In this document: positions 34,430 through 42,546 of the stretch, in pieces
Numbering within the stretch: the stretch's first letter is position 1
Layout: the number at the start of each line of letters is the position of its first letter
Assembly (NCBI GenBank): GCA_903862425.1
Contig: CAIOYC010000039.1
Coordinates: 62,001-126,000, forward strand
Direction of reading: 5' to 3'
Source of the DNA: an uncultured Caulobacterales bacterium
GTDB taxonomy: Bacteria; Pseudomonadota; Alphaproteobacteria; Caulobacterales; Caulobacteraceae
DNA: 64,000 bases
Notes under the pieces: generated by a model
What the model saw: only the letters and a program-made list of their open reading frames with translations
Database searches by the model: none
Told to the model about the DNA's origin: nothing
Made by a program: the position numbers and the translations under genes

Positions 34430-35791
34430 ATGTCCGAAGTTCCCCCGAATCAGGGTCAGCAACCCCAGGGTCAGCCAGCTGAAGGCCAGACGCCTCAGGG
34501 CCGGCAAGGCGGCGGTCAACAGCCGCAACAGGGCGGCCAGCAACAAGGTCAGGGGCAACCCCCAAAGGACCCCAAGGTTGACGCCAAGCAGAAGAGGCAG
34601 CGCGGTCGCCTGTTCCTGATCCTCGGCGGCGTCGTGCTCGTCGCCGCGGTGATCTTCCTGCTCTACTGGCTGCTGATCGGCTCTCATTACGTCTCGACCG
34701 ACGACGCCTATGTGGGCGCCGACGTGGCGCTGGTGACTCCGCAGGTGGCCGGCGCGGTGCAGGAAGTGCGCGTCTCCGACACCCAGTACGTCCATAAGGG
34801 CGACATCCTCGCCGTGATCGATCCGGCCGACGCCAGGGTCGCCAGCGAGCGCGCCGAGGGCAATTATGGCTCCGCAGTGCGTCAGGTGCAGCAGTCCTTC
34901 GCCACCACCGACCAGTTCACCGCCCAGATCGCCGCGCGCGACGCAGATTTGGCTCGCGCCAAGGCCCAGCTGGCTTCCGCCGAATCCGATGTGGCCAAGG
35001 CCAAGATCGACCTCGACCGCCGCCAGGCCCTCGCCGCCACCGGCGCCGTGTCGGGCGAGGAACTGACCACGGCCAAGAATTCCTACCAGACCGCAGTCGC
35101 CAACCTCAACGCCACCAAGGCCGCCGGTCTGCAGGCCGTGGCCAATCGCAAGGCTGCCGTCAGCCAGTACGAGGCCCAGTCGGCCCTCACCAAGGGCGCC
35201 GGCGTCACCGACAATCCCGAGGTGCGGACCGCCAAGGCCGCCCTCGATGCCGCCAACCTCGATCTCGAACGCACCACCTTGCGCGCCCCGATCGACGGCG
35301 TCATCGCCCGCCGCAACGTCCAGGTCGGCCAGCGCGTCGCCGTCGGCACGCAGTTGATGACGGTCGTGCCCGTCTCCCAGGTCTATGTGGACGCCAACTT
35401 CAAGGAAGTGCAGCTGAAGAAGCTGCGCATCGGCCAGGAAGCGACCCTGAAGTCCGACAAGTACGGCGGCAGCGCCGTGTTCCACGGCAAGGTGGTGGGC
35501 GTCGGCGGGGGCACCGGCTCGGCCTTCGCCCTGATCCCGGCCCAGAACGCCACCGGCAACTGGATCAAGGTGGTGCAGCGTCTGCCCGTTCGCATCTCGC
35601 TCGACCCGCGCGAACTGCGCGACCACCCCCTCGAGGTTGGTCTGTCCATGAAGGTGAAGGTCCATCTCGGCGATGGAGGCGAGCCGGTGGAGGCCACCAG
35701 CTCCAACACCAACACGACGGTGCAGACCACGCCGGCCGGCACCAACACCACCTCCACCACGACCACCAACTCCACCCAGGCTGGGCGCTAA
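34430..35791 (+). CDS. EmrA-type membrane fusion protein
   Basis: A 453-aa periplasmic adaptor linking an MFS pump to the outer membrane factor. Residues 1-45 are a striking glutamine/glycine/proline-rich cytoplasmic tail, a membrane helix spans about 61-83 (LFLILGGVVLVAAVIFLLYW), and a HlyD/EmrA body follows (YVSTDDAYVGADVALVTPQVAG, the long coiled hairpin, TLRAPIDGVIARRNVQVGQ, VYVDANFKEVQL). The last 35 residues are threonine/asparagine-rich. Both low-complexity tails are atypical. It is the middle gene of the operon, 3 bp before emrB. Confidence 0.93.
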   Translation: MSEVPPNQGQQPQGQPAEGQTPQGRQGGGQQPQQGGQQQGQGQPPKDPKVDAKQKRQRGRLFLILGGVVLVAAVIFLLYWLLIGSHYVSTDDAYVGADVALVTPQVAGAVQEVRVSDTQYVHKGDILAVIDPADARVASERAEGNYGSAVRQVQQSFATTDQFTAQIAARDADLARAKAQLASAESDVAKAKIDLDRRQALAATGAVSGEELTTAKNSYQTAVANLNATKAAGLQAVANRKAAVSQYEAQSALTKGAGVTDNPEVRTAKAALDAANLDLERTTLRAPIDGVIARRNVQVGQRVAVGTQLMTVVPVSQVYVDANFKEVQLKKLRIGQEATLKSDKYGGSAVFHGKVVGVGGGTGSAFALIPAQNATGNWIKVVQRLPVRISLDPRELRDHPLEVGLSMKVKVHLGDGGEPVEATSSNTNTTVQTTPAGTNTTSTTTTNSTQAGR

Positions 35792-35794
35792 GCC

Positions 35795-37369
35795 ATGGCC
35801 GGCGCCGCGGCCGCTTCACCGGGCCAGGGTCAGGCTCAGCAAGACCAGGGGCAGCAACCCCTCCAGGGGGCGCTCCTTTGGTTCGCCGCCTTTGTCCTCG
35901 CCATGTCCAACTTCATGGCGGTGCTGGATACCTCCATCGCCAACGTCTCCATCCCCAATATCGCCGGCGGACTGGCCGTCTCGCCGACGCAGGGGACCTG
36001 GGTCATCACGTCCTATTCGGTGGCGGAGGCGATCACCGTGCCGCTCACCGGCTGGCTGGCCCAGCGGTTCGGGACGGTGCGGACCTATTTCACCTGTATC
36101 GCCCTGTTCGGCATAGCCTCGGCCATGTGCGGCCTGTCCCAGTCGCTCGGCATGCTGGTCTTCTTCCGCGTGCTGCAGGGCCTGGCCGGCGGACCGATGA
36201 TGCCGCTGTCGCAGACCCTGCTGCTGCGCATCTTCCCGCCCAGGATGGCGCCCCAGGCCATCGGCCTGTGGTCGATGACGACCGTGGTCGGACCCATCGC
36301 CGGTCCGCTGCTCGGCGGCTGGTTGTCGGACAATTACGGCTGGCCGTGGGTGTTCTTCGTCAATGTGCCGGTGGCCATCTTTCTGGTCGTCATGGGCCTG
36401 CGCCTCACCGCCGGGCGCGAGACCCCGACCCAGCAGCTGCCGGTGGACACCGTCGGTCTCGCCCTGCTGATCGTCTGGGTCAGCTCGCTGCAGATCATGC
36501 TCGACAAGGGCAAGGAGCTGGACTGGTTCAACTCCACCACCATCATCGTCCTGCTGATCACGGCGGTGATCGGCTTCGCGGCCTTCATGATCTGGGAGCT
36601 GACGGCCAAGAATCCGATCGTGAATCTGAAGGTGTTCCGATACCCCGGCTTCGCGGTATCGGCGGCGATCATGCCCCTGGTGTTCGGCTCCTTCTTCGCC
36701 TCGGTGGTGCTGGTGCCGCTCTGGCTACAGACCAATATGGGATACACCGCCGAAGAGTCCGGGCGCCTGACCGCCTTTAACGGGGTGCTGGCGGTGGTGA
36801 TGTCCCCCATCGTGGCGCAGATGACGCGCAAGATCGACCCGCGCGCCCTGATCTGTTTCGGTGTCACCTGGCTTGGCGCGGTGATGATGTGGCGCACCAC
36901 CTTCGCGTCCAACATTTCCTTCAACCAGATGATCGCCCCGGCCCTGGCCCAGGGCTTCGCCATGCCTTTCTTCTTCGTGCCGCTGATGGGTCTGGCGCTG
37001 GGCTCGGTCCAGCCGATGGAGACCGCCAGCGCCGCGGGCCTGATCTCCTTCGCAAGGACCTTGGCGGGCGCCTTCGGCACCTCCATCGTCACGACCACCT
37101 GGGAGAACTCCTCAACCCGGGTGCGCGCCGACCTGGTCGGTCGCCTCAACGATGCGCCGCAATTCCTCAACAGCGCAGGGGCCAACGGTTTCTCGCCCGG
37201 CGCGGCCCTGCGCCAGCTCGACGGGGTGGTGCAGAATCAGGCGGTGATGGTAGCCACCAACCACATGTTCCAGGCCATCGCCGGGGTGATGTTCTTCGCC
37301 GCCGCGGTGGTGTGGCTGGCGCCCAAGCCGAACCGCGCCGCGCCGCCGCCGGGCGCCGGGGGGCACTGA
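35795..37369 (+). CDS. DHA2 family MFS efflux pump (EmrB type)
   Basis: A 524-aa, 14-helix drug:proton antiporter. The DHA2 signature LDTSIANVSIPNIAGGL is in helix 1, QGTWVITSYSVAEAI in helix 2, FRVLQGLAGGPMMPLSQTLL in helix 4, and the antiporter motif C region GPIAGPLLGGWL in helix 5. The N-terminus again carries a glutamine-rich stretch (GQGQAQQDQGQQPLQG) like EmrA. It should expel hydrophobic toxic compounds or drugs, together with the two upstream gene products. It ends 68 bp before a dioxygenase gene. Confidence 0.94.
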   Translation: MAGAAAASPGQGQAQQDQGQQPLQGALLWFAAFVLAMSNFMAVLDTSIANVSIPNIAGGLAVSPTQGTWVITSYSVAEAITVPLTGWLAQRFGTVRTYFTCIALFGIASAMCGLSQSLGMLVFFRVLQGLAGGPMMPLSQTLLLRIFPPRMAPQAIGLWSMTTVVGPIAGPLLGGWLSDNYGWPWVFFVNVPVAIFLVVMGLRLTAGRETPTQQLPVDTVGLALLIVWVSSLQIMLDKGKELDWFNSTTIIVLLITAVIGFAAFMIWELTAKNPIVNLKVFRYPGFAVSAAIMPLVFGSFFASVVLVPLWLQTNMGYTAEESGRLTAFNGVLAVVMSPIVAQMTRKIDPRALICFGVTWLGAVMMWRTTFASNISFNQMIAPALAQGFAMPFFFVPLMGLALGSVQPMETASAAGLISFARTLAGAFGTSIVTTTWENSSTRVRADLVGRLNDAPQFLNSAGANGFSPGAALRQLDGVVQNQAVMVATNHMFQAIAGVMFFAAAVVWLAPKPNRAAPPPGAGGH

Positions 37370-37437
37370 TCCAGCGCATGGTTTGCGTCGCGAGGCCGAG
37401 CGACTAGAATGCCCGGCCAACCGCAAGAGCTCGCTCC

Positions 37438-38367
37438 GTGACCATCCAGCCCGTCTCCTTCGTCGACTACGAGAGCGACTTCGACACCTTCGCCCGCGAC
37501 CTCGGCCGGTCCTTCGAGCGCTACGGCTTCGCGGTGATCGCCGACCATGACCTGTCGCCGGAACTGATCGAGGGCGCCACCCGCGCCACCAAGGCCTTCT
37601 TCGCCCTGCCGGAAGAGACCAAGATGAAGTACAAGCTGCCCCAGGCGGGCGGGCAGCGCGGCTACACCCCCTTCGGCATCGAGACCGCCAAGGGCGCCGA
37701 ACACTTCGACCTGAAGGAATTCTGGCACGCGGGCCGCGAACTGCCGGGCGGCCACCCCTACCGCGCCTCCATGCCGGACAATGTCTGGCCCGACGAGGTG
37801 GCGGATTTCCACAGGTATGTCGGCGGGCTCTACGACGCCCTCGACGCGCTGGGTAACCGGATCCTGCGCGCCATCGCCCGCCATCTGGATCTCGGCGACG
37901 ACTATTTCGAAAAGACCGTCCACCTCGGCAACAGCATCCTGCGCCTGCTGCACTATCCCCCCGTGCCCTTCGATGGCCCCAACGTACGGGCCGGGGCGCA
38001 CGAGGACATCAACACCATCACCCTGCTGCTTGGCGCCGAAGAGGCCGGGCTGCAGATCAAGGAGAAGAACGGCGACTGGCTGGACGTGAACCCGCCCGCC
38101 GGCTCGGTGGTCTGCAACATCGGCGACATGCTGCAGCGACTGACCAACCACGTCCTGCCGTCCACCACCCACCGAGTGGTCAACCCTGCGCCGGAGCGTC
38201 GGGGCGTGGCGCGTTACTCCATGCCCTTCTTCCTGCATTTCGCGCCGGACTTCTCCATCGAGACCCTGCCCTCCACGATCAGCGCCGAGCGGCCGAACCG
38301 CTACCCCGTGCCGATTACGGCGGAGGAATACCTCAATGAGCGCCTGCGCGAGATCAAGCTGGCCTAA
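37438..38367 (+). CDS. Isopenicillin N synthase-like 2OG dioxygenase
   Basis: A 309-aa non-haem iron(II), 2-oxoglutarate-dependent oxygenase. The N-terminal DIOX_N segment (GFAVIADHDLSPELIEGATRAT, split over several turns) precedes the double-stranded beta-helix core, in which AGAHEDINTITLLLG gives the His-x-Asp, LPSTTHRVVNP the distal His, and ARYSMPFFLH the Arg-x-Ser that binds 2-oxoglutarate. Its substrate is unknown; such enzymes occur in housekeeping as well as secondary metabolism. The start is a GTG. It follows the efflux operon but may have its own promoter. Confidence 0.9.
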   Translation: MTIQPVSFVDYESDFDTFARDLGRSFERYGFAVIADHDLSPELIEGATRATKAFFALPEETKMKYKLPQAGGQRGYTPFGIETAKGAEHFDLKEFWHAGRELPGGHPYRASMPDNVWPDEVADFHRYVGGLYDALDALGNRILRAIARHLDLGDDYFEKTVHLGNSILRLLHYPPVPFDGPNVRAGAHEDINTITLLLGAEEAGLQIKEKNGDWLDVNPPAGSVVCNIGDMLQRLTNHVLPSTTHRVVNPAPERRGVARYSMPFFLHFAPDFSIETLPSTISAERPNRYPVPITAEEYLNERLREIKLA

Positions 38368-38410
38368 GACGGGGGTTACGGGAGCGGAGCGGCTGGCTTA
38401 AAAGGCGGCC

Positions 38411-39091
38411 ATGACCGACTATGCCGTCCCCGCGCCCGCCCAACCGTCCCTGCCGATCGAGGGGAGCGCGCAGCGCTTTCCTGTCCACCGTATCTACTGC
38501 ATCGGTCGGAACTACGGCAAGCACGTCAAGGAGATGGGCGGCGACCCCAAGGACCAGCCGCCGGTCTTCTTCATGAAGCCCGCCGATGCGGTCGTCCCGC
38601 CGGGCGGTGCCGTGCCCTATCCGCTGGCGACCAAGAACTTCCATCACGAGATCGAGCTTGTGGTGGCGCTCAAAGGCGGCGGCGCCAATGTGCCGGCCGA
38701 CAAGGCGCTGGGCCTGGTGTTCGGTTATGCCGCCGGGATCGACCTGACCCGCCGCGACCTGCAGGGCCTCGCCAAGGACGCAGGCGCCCCCTGGGACTCC
38801 GGCAAGGGCTTCGACAATTCCGCGCCCTGCAGCGCCATCACGCCGGGCGACGCGCCACCCTCTGGCAAGATCACGCTTTCCATCAACGGCGTGGCGAAGC
38901 AGGATGGAGATCTCGGCGATATGATCTGGAGCGTGGCGGAGATCATCGCCAAGGCCTCCGAACTGTGGACGCTCCAGCCGGGCGATCTGATTTTCACCGG
39001 CACGCCGGACGGCGTCGGCCCGCTCTTGGCCGGCGACCGTGTCGTCGGCGAGGTGCAGGGCGCCGGCCGGGTCGAGTTCACCGTCGGATGA
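38411..39091 (+). CDS. Fumarylacetoacetate hydrolase family protein
   Basis: A 226-aa FAH-fold C-C bond hydrolase, closer in length to fumarylpyruvate hydrolase or acylpyruvase than to full FAH. IYCIGRNYGKHVKEM, PVFFMKPADAVVPPGG, FHHEIELVVAL with metal-binding glutamates, AAGIDLTRRDLQ, and IFTGTPDGVGPL are diagnostic. Its stop overlaps the start of the zeta-class GST gene (ATGA). The pair mirrors the nagK-nagL order of gentisate breakdown, but no gentisate dioxygenase is in the window. Confidence 0.92.
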   Translation: MTDYAVPAPAQPSLPIEGSAQRFPVHRIYCIGRNYGKHVKEMGGDPKDQPPVFFMKPADAVVPPGGAVPYPLATKNFHHEIELVVALKGGGANVPADKALGLVFGYAAGIDLTRRDLQGLAKDAGAPWDSGKGFDNSAPCSAITPGDAPPSGKITLSINGVAKQDGDLGDMIWSVAEIIAKASELWTLQPGDLIFTGTPDGVGPLLAGDRVVGEVQGAGRVEFTVG

Positions 39092-39729
39092 GCCTCACCC
39101 TCTATACCTCAGCCAAGGCCGCCGCGCCCTATCGCGTGCGCATCGCCCTGAACCTGAAGGGCGTCGACTATGAGCCCGCGCCGATCAATCTCGTGGCTTC
39201 CGAGCAACACAAGGCGGCCTATCGGGCGGTGAACGCGCAAAAGCTGCTGCCCACCCTGGAGGGCGCCGGCGATCCGATGACCCAGAGCCTGGCGATCCTC
39301 GAATGGCTGGAGGAAACCCATCCAGATCCCGCGCTCCTGCCCAGGGATCCACGCGACCGCGCCACCGTGCGCGCCATGGCCGAGATCGTCGCCTGCGACA
39401 TCCACCCGCTCAACAATCTGCGTGTCCAGCGCGCGCTCGAAGCCATGGACGTGCCGGAGAAGGCCCGCCTCACCTGGTCCAAACGCTGGATCGCCGACGG
39501 CTTCCAGGCGCTGGAACTGATGGTAGCGAAGCACGGCGCCGGCTGGACGTTCGGGGATCAGCCGACCATGGCCGACTGCTGCCTGATCCCGCAGGTGGCC
39601 AATTCACAACGCTTCAAGGTGGATCTGTCGCCCTATCCGCATATTGTGGCGGTATGGGAGGCCTCGAAGGGCCATCCGGCTTTCCACGCGGCTGCCTATG
39701 AACAGCAGCCGGATTTCGTCGCGTCCTGA
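39088..39729 (+). CDS. Zeta-class GST, maleylpyruvate/maleylacetoacetate isomerase-like
   Basis: A 213-aa protein of the MaiA/NagL family, which isomerises maleylpyruvate or maleylacetoacetate using glutathione. YRVRIALNLKGVDYE, VNAQKLLPTLE, QSLAILEWLEETHP, IVACDIHPLNNLRV and TMADCCLIPQVANSQRF are the expected blocks. The residues before YRVRIAL are KAAAP, whereas the family normally has a serine-rich RSSxx/RSGTS motif there that activates glutathione. The start overlaps the FAH gene stop. Activity is therefore uncertain. Confidence 0.88.
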   Translation: MSLTLYTSAKAAAPYRVRIALNLKGVDYEPAPINLVASEQHKAAYRAVNAQKLLPTLEGAGDPMTQSLAILEWLEETHPDPALLPRDPRDRATVRAMAEIVACDIHPLNNLRVQRALEAMDVPEKARLTWSKRWIADGFQALELMVAKHGAGWTFGDQPTMADCCLIPQVANSQRFKVDLSPYPHIVAVWEASKGHPAFHAAAYEQQPDFVAS

Positions 39730-39763
39730 TCTATATCGCGTCGTTTTTTAGAGAAGTCCCGCC

Positions 39764-40498
39764 ATGATCGAAGATTTGCTCGCCGCCAATCAGGCATGGT
39801 CTGAAGCCAAGCAGAAGAAGGATCCGGACTTCTTCCTGCGCCTCGCCGCGCAGCAGAGTCCGGAATACCTGTGGATCGGCTGTTCCGATAGCCGCGTGCC
39901 CGCCAACGATATCGTCGGCCGCGACCCGGGCGAGATGTTCGTCCATCGCAACGTGGCCAACCTGTGCACGCCGTCGGACATGAATTTCCTGTCGGTGGTC
40001 CAGTACGCGGTCGAAGTGCTTAAGGTGCGACGCATCCTCGTGGTGGGCCATTACGGCTGCGGCGGGGTTCTGGCGTCGCTCGGCGAGCCGAAGAACGGCC
40101 TGGTGGATCATTGGCTGGGGCCGGTCCGCGCCCTGGCGGTTGAATATAAGGACGAGCTTGACGCCATTGCTGATGCCCACGCCCGCCACGACCGGTTGGT
40201 GGAGCTGAACGTGCTCCGCCAGGCCGACCTGCTGAACGCCAATCCCATCATCGTCAACGCGCGCAAGGGCGGCCACGCGATCGGCATCCATGGCTGGGTC
40301 TATTCGCTGAAGAACGGGCTGGTGACCGACCTGCACGCGCCTGTTCCCCCCGGCGCGACCGACCCCGGCCCCTCGCCGCGCAAGGTGGCTATGGATGCGA
40401 CCGGAGCCGCCGCGCCCAGGCCGCAACCAGTCTTGACCACGCCCATCGCGACGCCAATCCTCGCTAAGACTAAGGGTTTGTTCGGCCGCTCGACCTAG
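39764..40498 (+). CDS. can: Beta-class carbonic anhydrase
   Basis: A 244-aa beta carbonic anhydrase interconverting CO2 and bicarbonate. Zinc ligands are in LWIGCSDSRVPAND (Cys, with the Asp-Arg dyad) and VVGHYGCGGVLASL (His and Cys). The C-terminal tail is proline/alanine-rich and about 30 residues longer than the core. It supplies bicarbonate for carboxylation. The ATG at 39764 follows a purine-rich AGAGAAG stretch. It stands alone between the zeta GST and an aldehyde dehydrogenase gene. Confidence 0.96.
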   Translation: MIEDLLAANQAWSEAKQKKDPDFFLRLAAQQSPEYLWIGCSDSRVPANDIVGRDPGEMFVHRNVANLCTPSDMNFLSVVQYAVEVLKVRRILVVGHYGCGGVLASLGEPKNGLVDHWLGPVRALAVEYKDELDAIADAHARHDRLVELNVLRQADLLNANPIIVNARKGGHAIGIHGWVYSLKNGLVTDLHAPVPPGATDPGPSPRKVAMDATGAAAPRPQPVLTTPIATPILAKTKGLFGRST

Positions 40499-40551
40499 GG
40501 CGAACGCGACCCCATCTGGAGCGTTACGGCCGAACGCTTCGGAGACGCTCC

Positions 40552-41967
40552 ATGAACGCTCAATCGCCCGCCATCGCCCGCCCTCGGTTCCAGACCGTCG
40601 ATCCGGCCACCGGCCACGACGGCAAGGTCTATGAGGGTCATACGGAGGACGATGCTCTGGCGATAGCCAGCCAGACCAGGGCGGCGCAGATCGGCTGGCG
40701 CAAGACATCCATAGCGGAGCGCGCCCGTCTGATGCGCGAGGCGGCGGTGGTTCTGCGTCGACGCCAGGACGAATTCGCCGAGCTGATGTGCGCCGAGATG
40801 GGCAAGCCCCTCGCCGACGGCCGCGCCGAGGTGGAGAAGTGCGCCTTCAACTGCGAATATTTCGCCGAACATGCAGAGGCGTTCCTCGCCCGCCAGCCCA
40901 TCGACATGGGCGGTAAGGAGGGCGGCGGCCCCAAGGCTTTCGTGACCTTCAACCCGCTCGGCGTGGTGCTGGCGGTGATGCCGTGGAACTTCCCCTTCTG
41001 GCAGGTCTTCCGCTTCGCCGCGCCGGGACTGATGGCGGGCAACGGATCGGTGCTCAAGCACGCCTCCAACGTGCCCGGCTGCGCCCTGGCCATCGAGAGC
41101 GTGTTCGCCGAGGCTGGTTTTCCCGAACACCTCTTCCGCACCGTGCTGGTCCCCTCCGCCAGCGTCGAGGCGCTGATCGGGGATGACGCCATCGCCGCCG
41201 TCACTCTAACCGGCAGCGTGCCGGCGGGCCGCAAGGTGGCCGAGGCGGCGGGGCGCAATCTGAAGAAGTGCGTGCTGGAGCTCGGCGGCGCGGACGCCTA
41301 CCTCGTGCTCGAGGACGCCGATGTGCATAAGGCCGCCAAGGTGGCCGCCGCGGCGCGGATGGTGAATGCGGGCCAGAGCTGCATCGCCGGGAAACGCTTC
41401 ATCGCCGTGGCCTCCATCCGGGAAAAGTTCGAACAGGCGCTGGTCGAGGCGATGAAGACCTATGTGACGGGCGATCCGCGCGATGCCGCGACTAAGCTCG
41501 GGCCGCTGCAGGCGGTGAAGGCCCGCGACGAGATCCACAAGCAGGTGCAGGAGAGCGTCGGCAAGGGCGCCAGGGTGCTGCTGGGCGGCGAAATCCCCGA
41601 CCGGCCGGGCGCCTGGTATCCCGCCACGGTGCTGACCGACGTCACGCCGGGCCAGCCCGCCTACGACGACGAGGTGTTCGGTCCCGTCGCCGCCGTGATC
41701 GAGGCGAAGGATGAGGCCGACGCGATCGAGATCGCCAACGCTTCGGAATTCGGACTGGGCTCCGGGGTCCTGACGACAGACCTGGAACGGGGCGAACGGA
41801 TCGCGGCCGACGAGCTCGACGCGGGCATGGCCTTCGTCAACAAGCCGGTGGCCTCCGATCCGCGCATCCCCTTCGGCGGGGTCAAGCATTCGGGTTATGG
41901 GCGCGAGGTCTCGGCCTTCGGCATCCGCGAGTTCGTGAACGTCAAGAGCGTGTTGATCGCGGACTAG
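40552..41967 (+). CDS. Aldehyde dehydrogenase (succinate-semialdehyde type)
   Basis: A 471-aa NAD(P)-dependent aldehyde dehydrogenase of the short succinate-semialdehyde group. AVMPWNFPFWQVFRFAAP forms the cofactor and oxyanion region, AVTLTGSVPAGRKVAE is the Rossmann segment, LELGGADAYLVL holds the general-base glutamate, and NAGQSCIAGKRFIA holds the catalytic cysteine. PFGGVKHSGYGREVSAFGIREF closes the protein in the usual way. It may feed the TCA cycle. Its stop interlocks with the Lrp gene stop (CTAG at 41964-41967). Confidence 0.92.
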   Translation: MNAQSPAIARPRFQTVDPATGHDGKVYEGHTEDDALAIASQTRAAQIGWRKTSIAERARLMREAAVVLRRRQDEFAELMCAEMGKPLADGRAEVEKCAFNCEYFAEHAEAFLARQPIDMGGKEGGGPKAFVTFNPLGVVLAVMPWNFPFWQVFRFAAPGLMAGNGSVLKHASNVPGCALAIESVFAEAGFPEHLFRTVLVPSASVEALIGDDAIAAVTLTGSVPAGRKVAEAAGRNLKKCVLELGGADAYLVLEDADVHKAAKVAAAARMVNAGQSCIAGKRFIAVASIREKFEQALVEAMKTYVTGDPRDAATKLGPLQAVKARDEIHKQVQESVGKGARVLLGGEIPDRPGAWYPATVLTDVTPGQPAYDDEVFGPVAAVIEAKDEADAIEIANASEFGLGSGVLTTDLERGERIAADELDAGMAFVNKPVASDPRIPFGGVKHSGYGREVSAFGIREFVNVKSVLIAD

Positions 41968-42416
41968 ATCGGCAGGCCCGCGCGCCGCGCGGCGGTACGC
42001 AGAGCGACGCTCGAGGTGATGCGCGAGACGTGGGGCAGGCGGGTGAGCTTGGCGGAGTGCAGCATCTCGAACGCCGCCACGTCTGCGACCACGACCCGCA
42101 TCAGATAGTCCGCCTCACCCGTCATCAGATAGCACTCCATCACCTCGGCCATGCCCGCCGCCGCCGCTTCGAACTCGGCCAGCACGGTCTCCGCCTGCGA
42201 CTTCAAGGTGATGGTGAGGAAGACGGTGAGGCCGAGGCCCACGGCCTTGGGATCGACCAAGGCGGTATAGCCGGTCAGCACGCCCTGCTTTTCGAGGTCC
42301 CGCAGCCGGCGCGAACAGGCGGATTCCGACAGGTTCACTTGCTCGGCGATCACCGCGTTCGGCGCGCGGCCATTCTTCTGCAGGGCGCGGAGGATGGCGC
42401 GGTCCGTGGCGTCCAA
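41964..42416 (-). CDS. Lrp/AsnC family transcriptional regulator
   Basis: A 150-aa Lrp-type regulator: helix-turn-helix LDATDRAILRALQKNGRAP, NLSESACSRRLRDLEKQGVL, and a RAM ligand-binding domain (VMECYLMTGEADYLMRVVV, VSRITSSVALRTA). I choose the TTG at 42416 because AAGGA lies eight bases upstream and the resulting length fits the family. The longer GTG start at 42452 would run through the operator-like repeats. It is divergent from alanine dehydrogenase, the standard target of such regulators. Confidence 0.92.
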   Translation of the reverse strand: MDATDRAILRALQKNGRAPNAVIAEQVNLSESACSRRLRDLEKQGVLTGYTALVDPKAVGLGLTVFLTITLKSQAETVLAEFEAAAAGMAEVMECYLMTGEADYLMRVVVADVAAFEMLHSAKLTRLPHVSRITSSVALRTAARRAGLPI

Positions 42417-42428
42417 TGTGCTGATCCT

Positions 42429-42466
42429 TGCGTGTGATCGCCAAGCTATCACGCATTCTTGCGTGA
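42429..42466. promoter_or_regulatory. Lrp operator-like repeats, ald promoter
   Basis: A perfect inverted repeat TCACGCA-TTCT-TGCGTGA (42449-42466), with a further TGCGTGTGAT half-site at 42430-42439. Three phased half-sites in the 130-bp gap between the Lrp gene and ald fit a multi-subunit Lrp-type binding site. Confidence 0.7.
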
Positions 42467-42546
42467 GGAGTAGATGTCAGGCTTGGCTTCGCAAGGACGT
42501 ACCAGCCCCGAAATGCTAGGGTTCATCCAACCCAGGAGGACAGATC

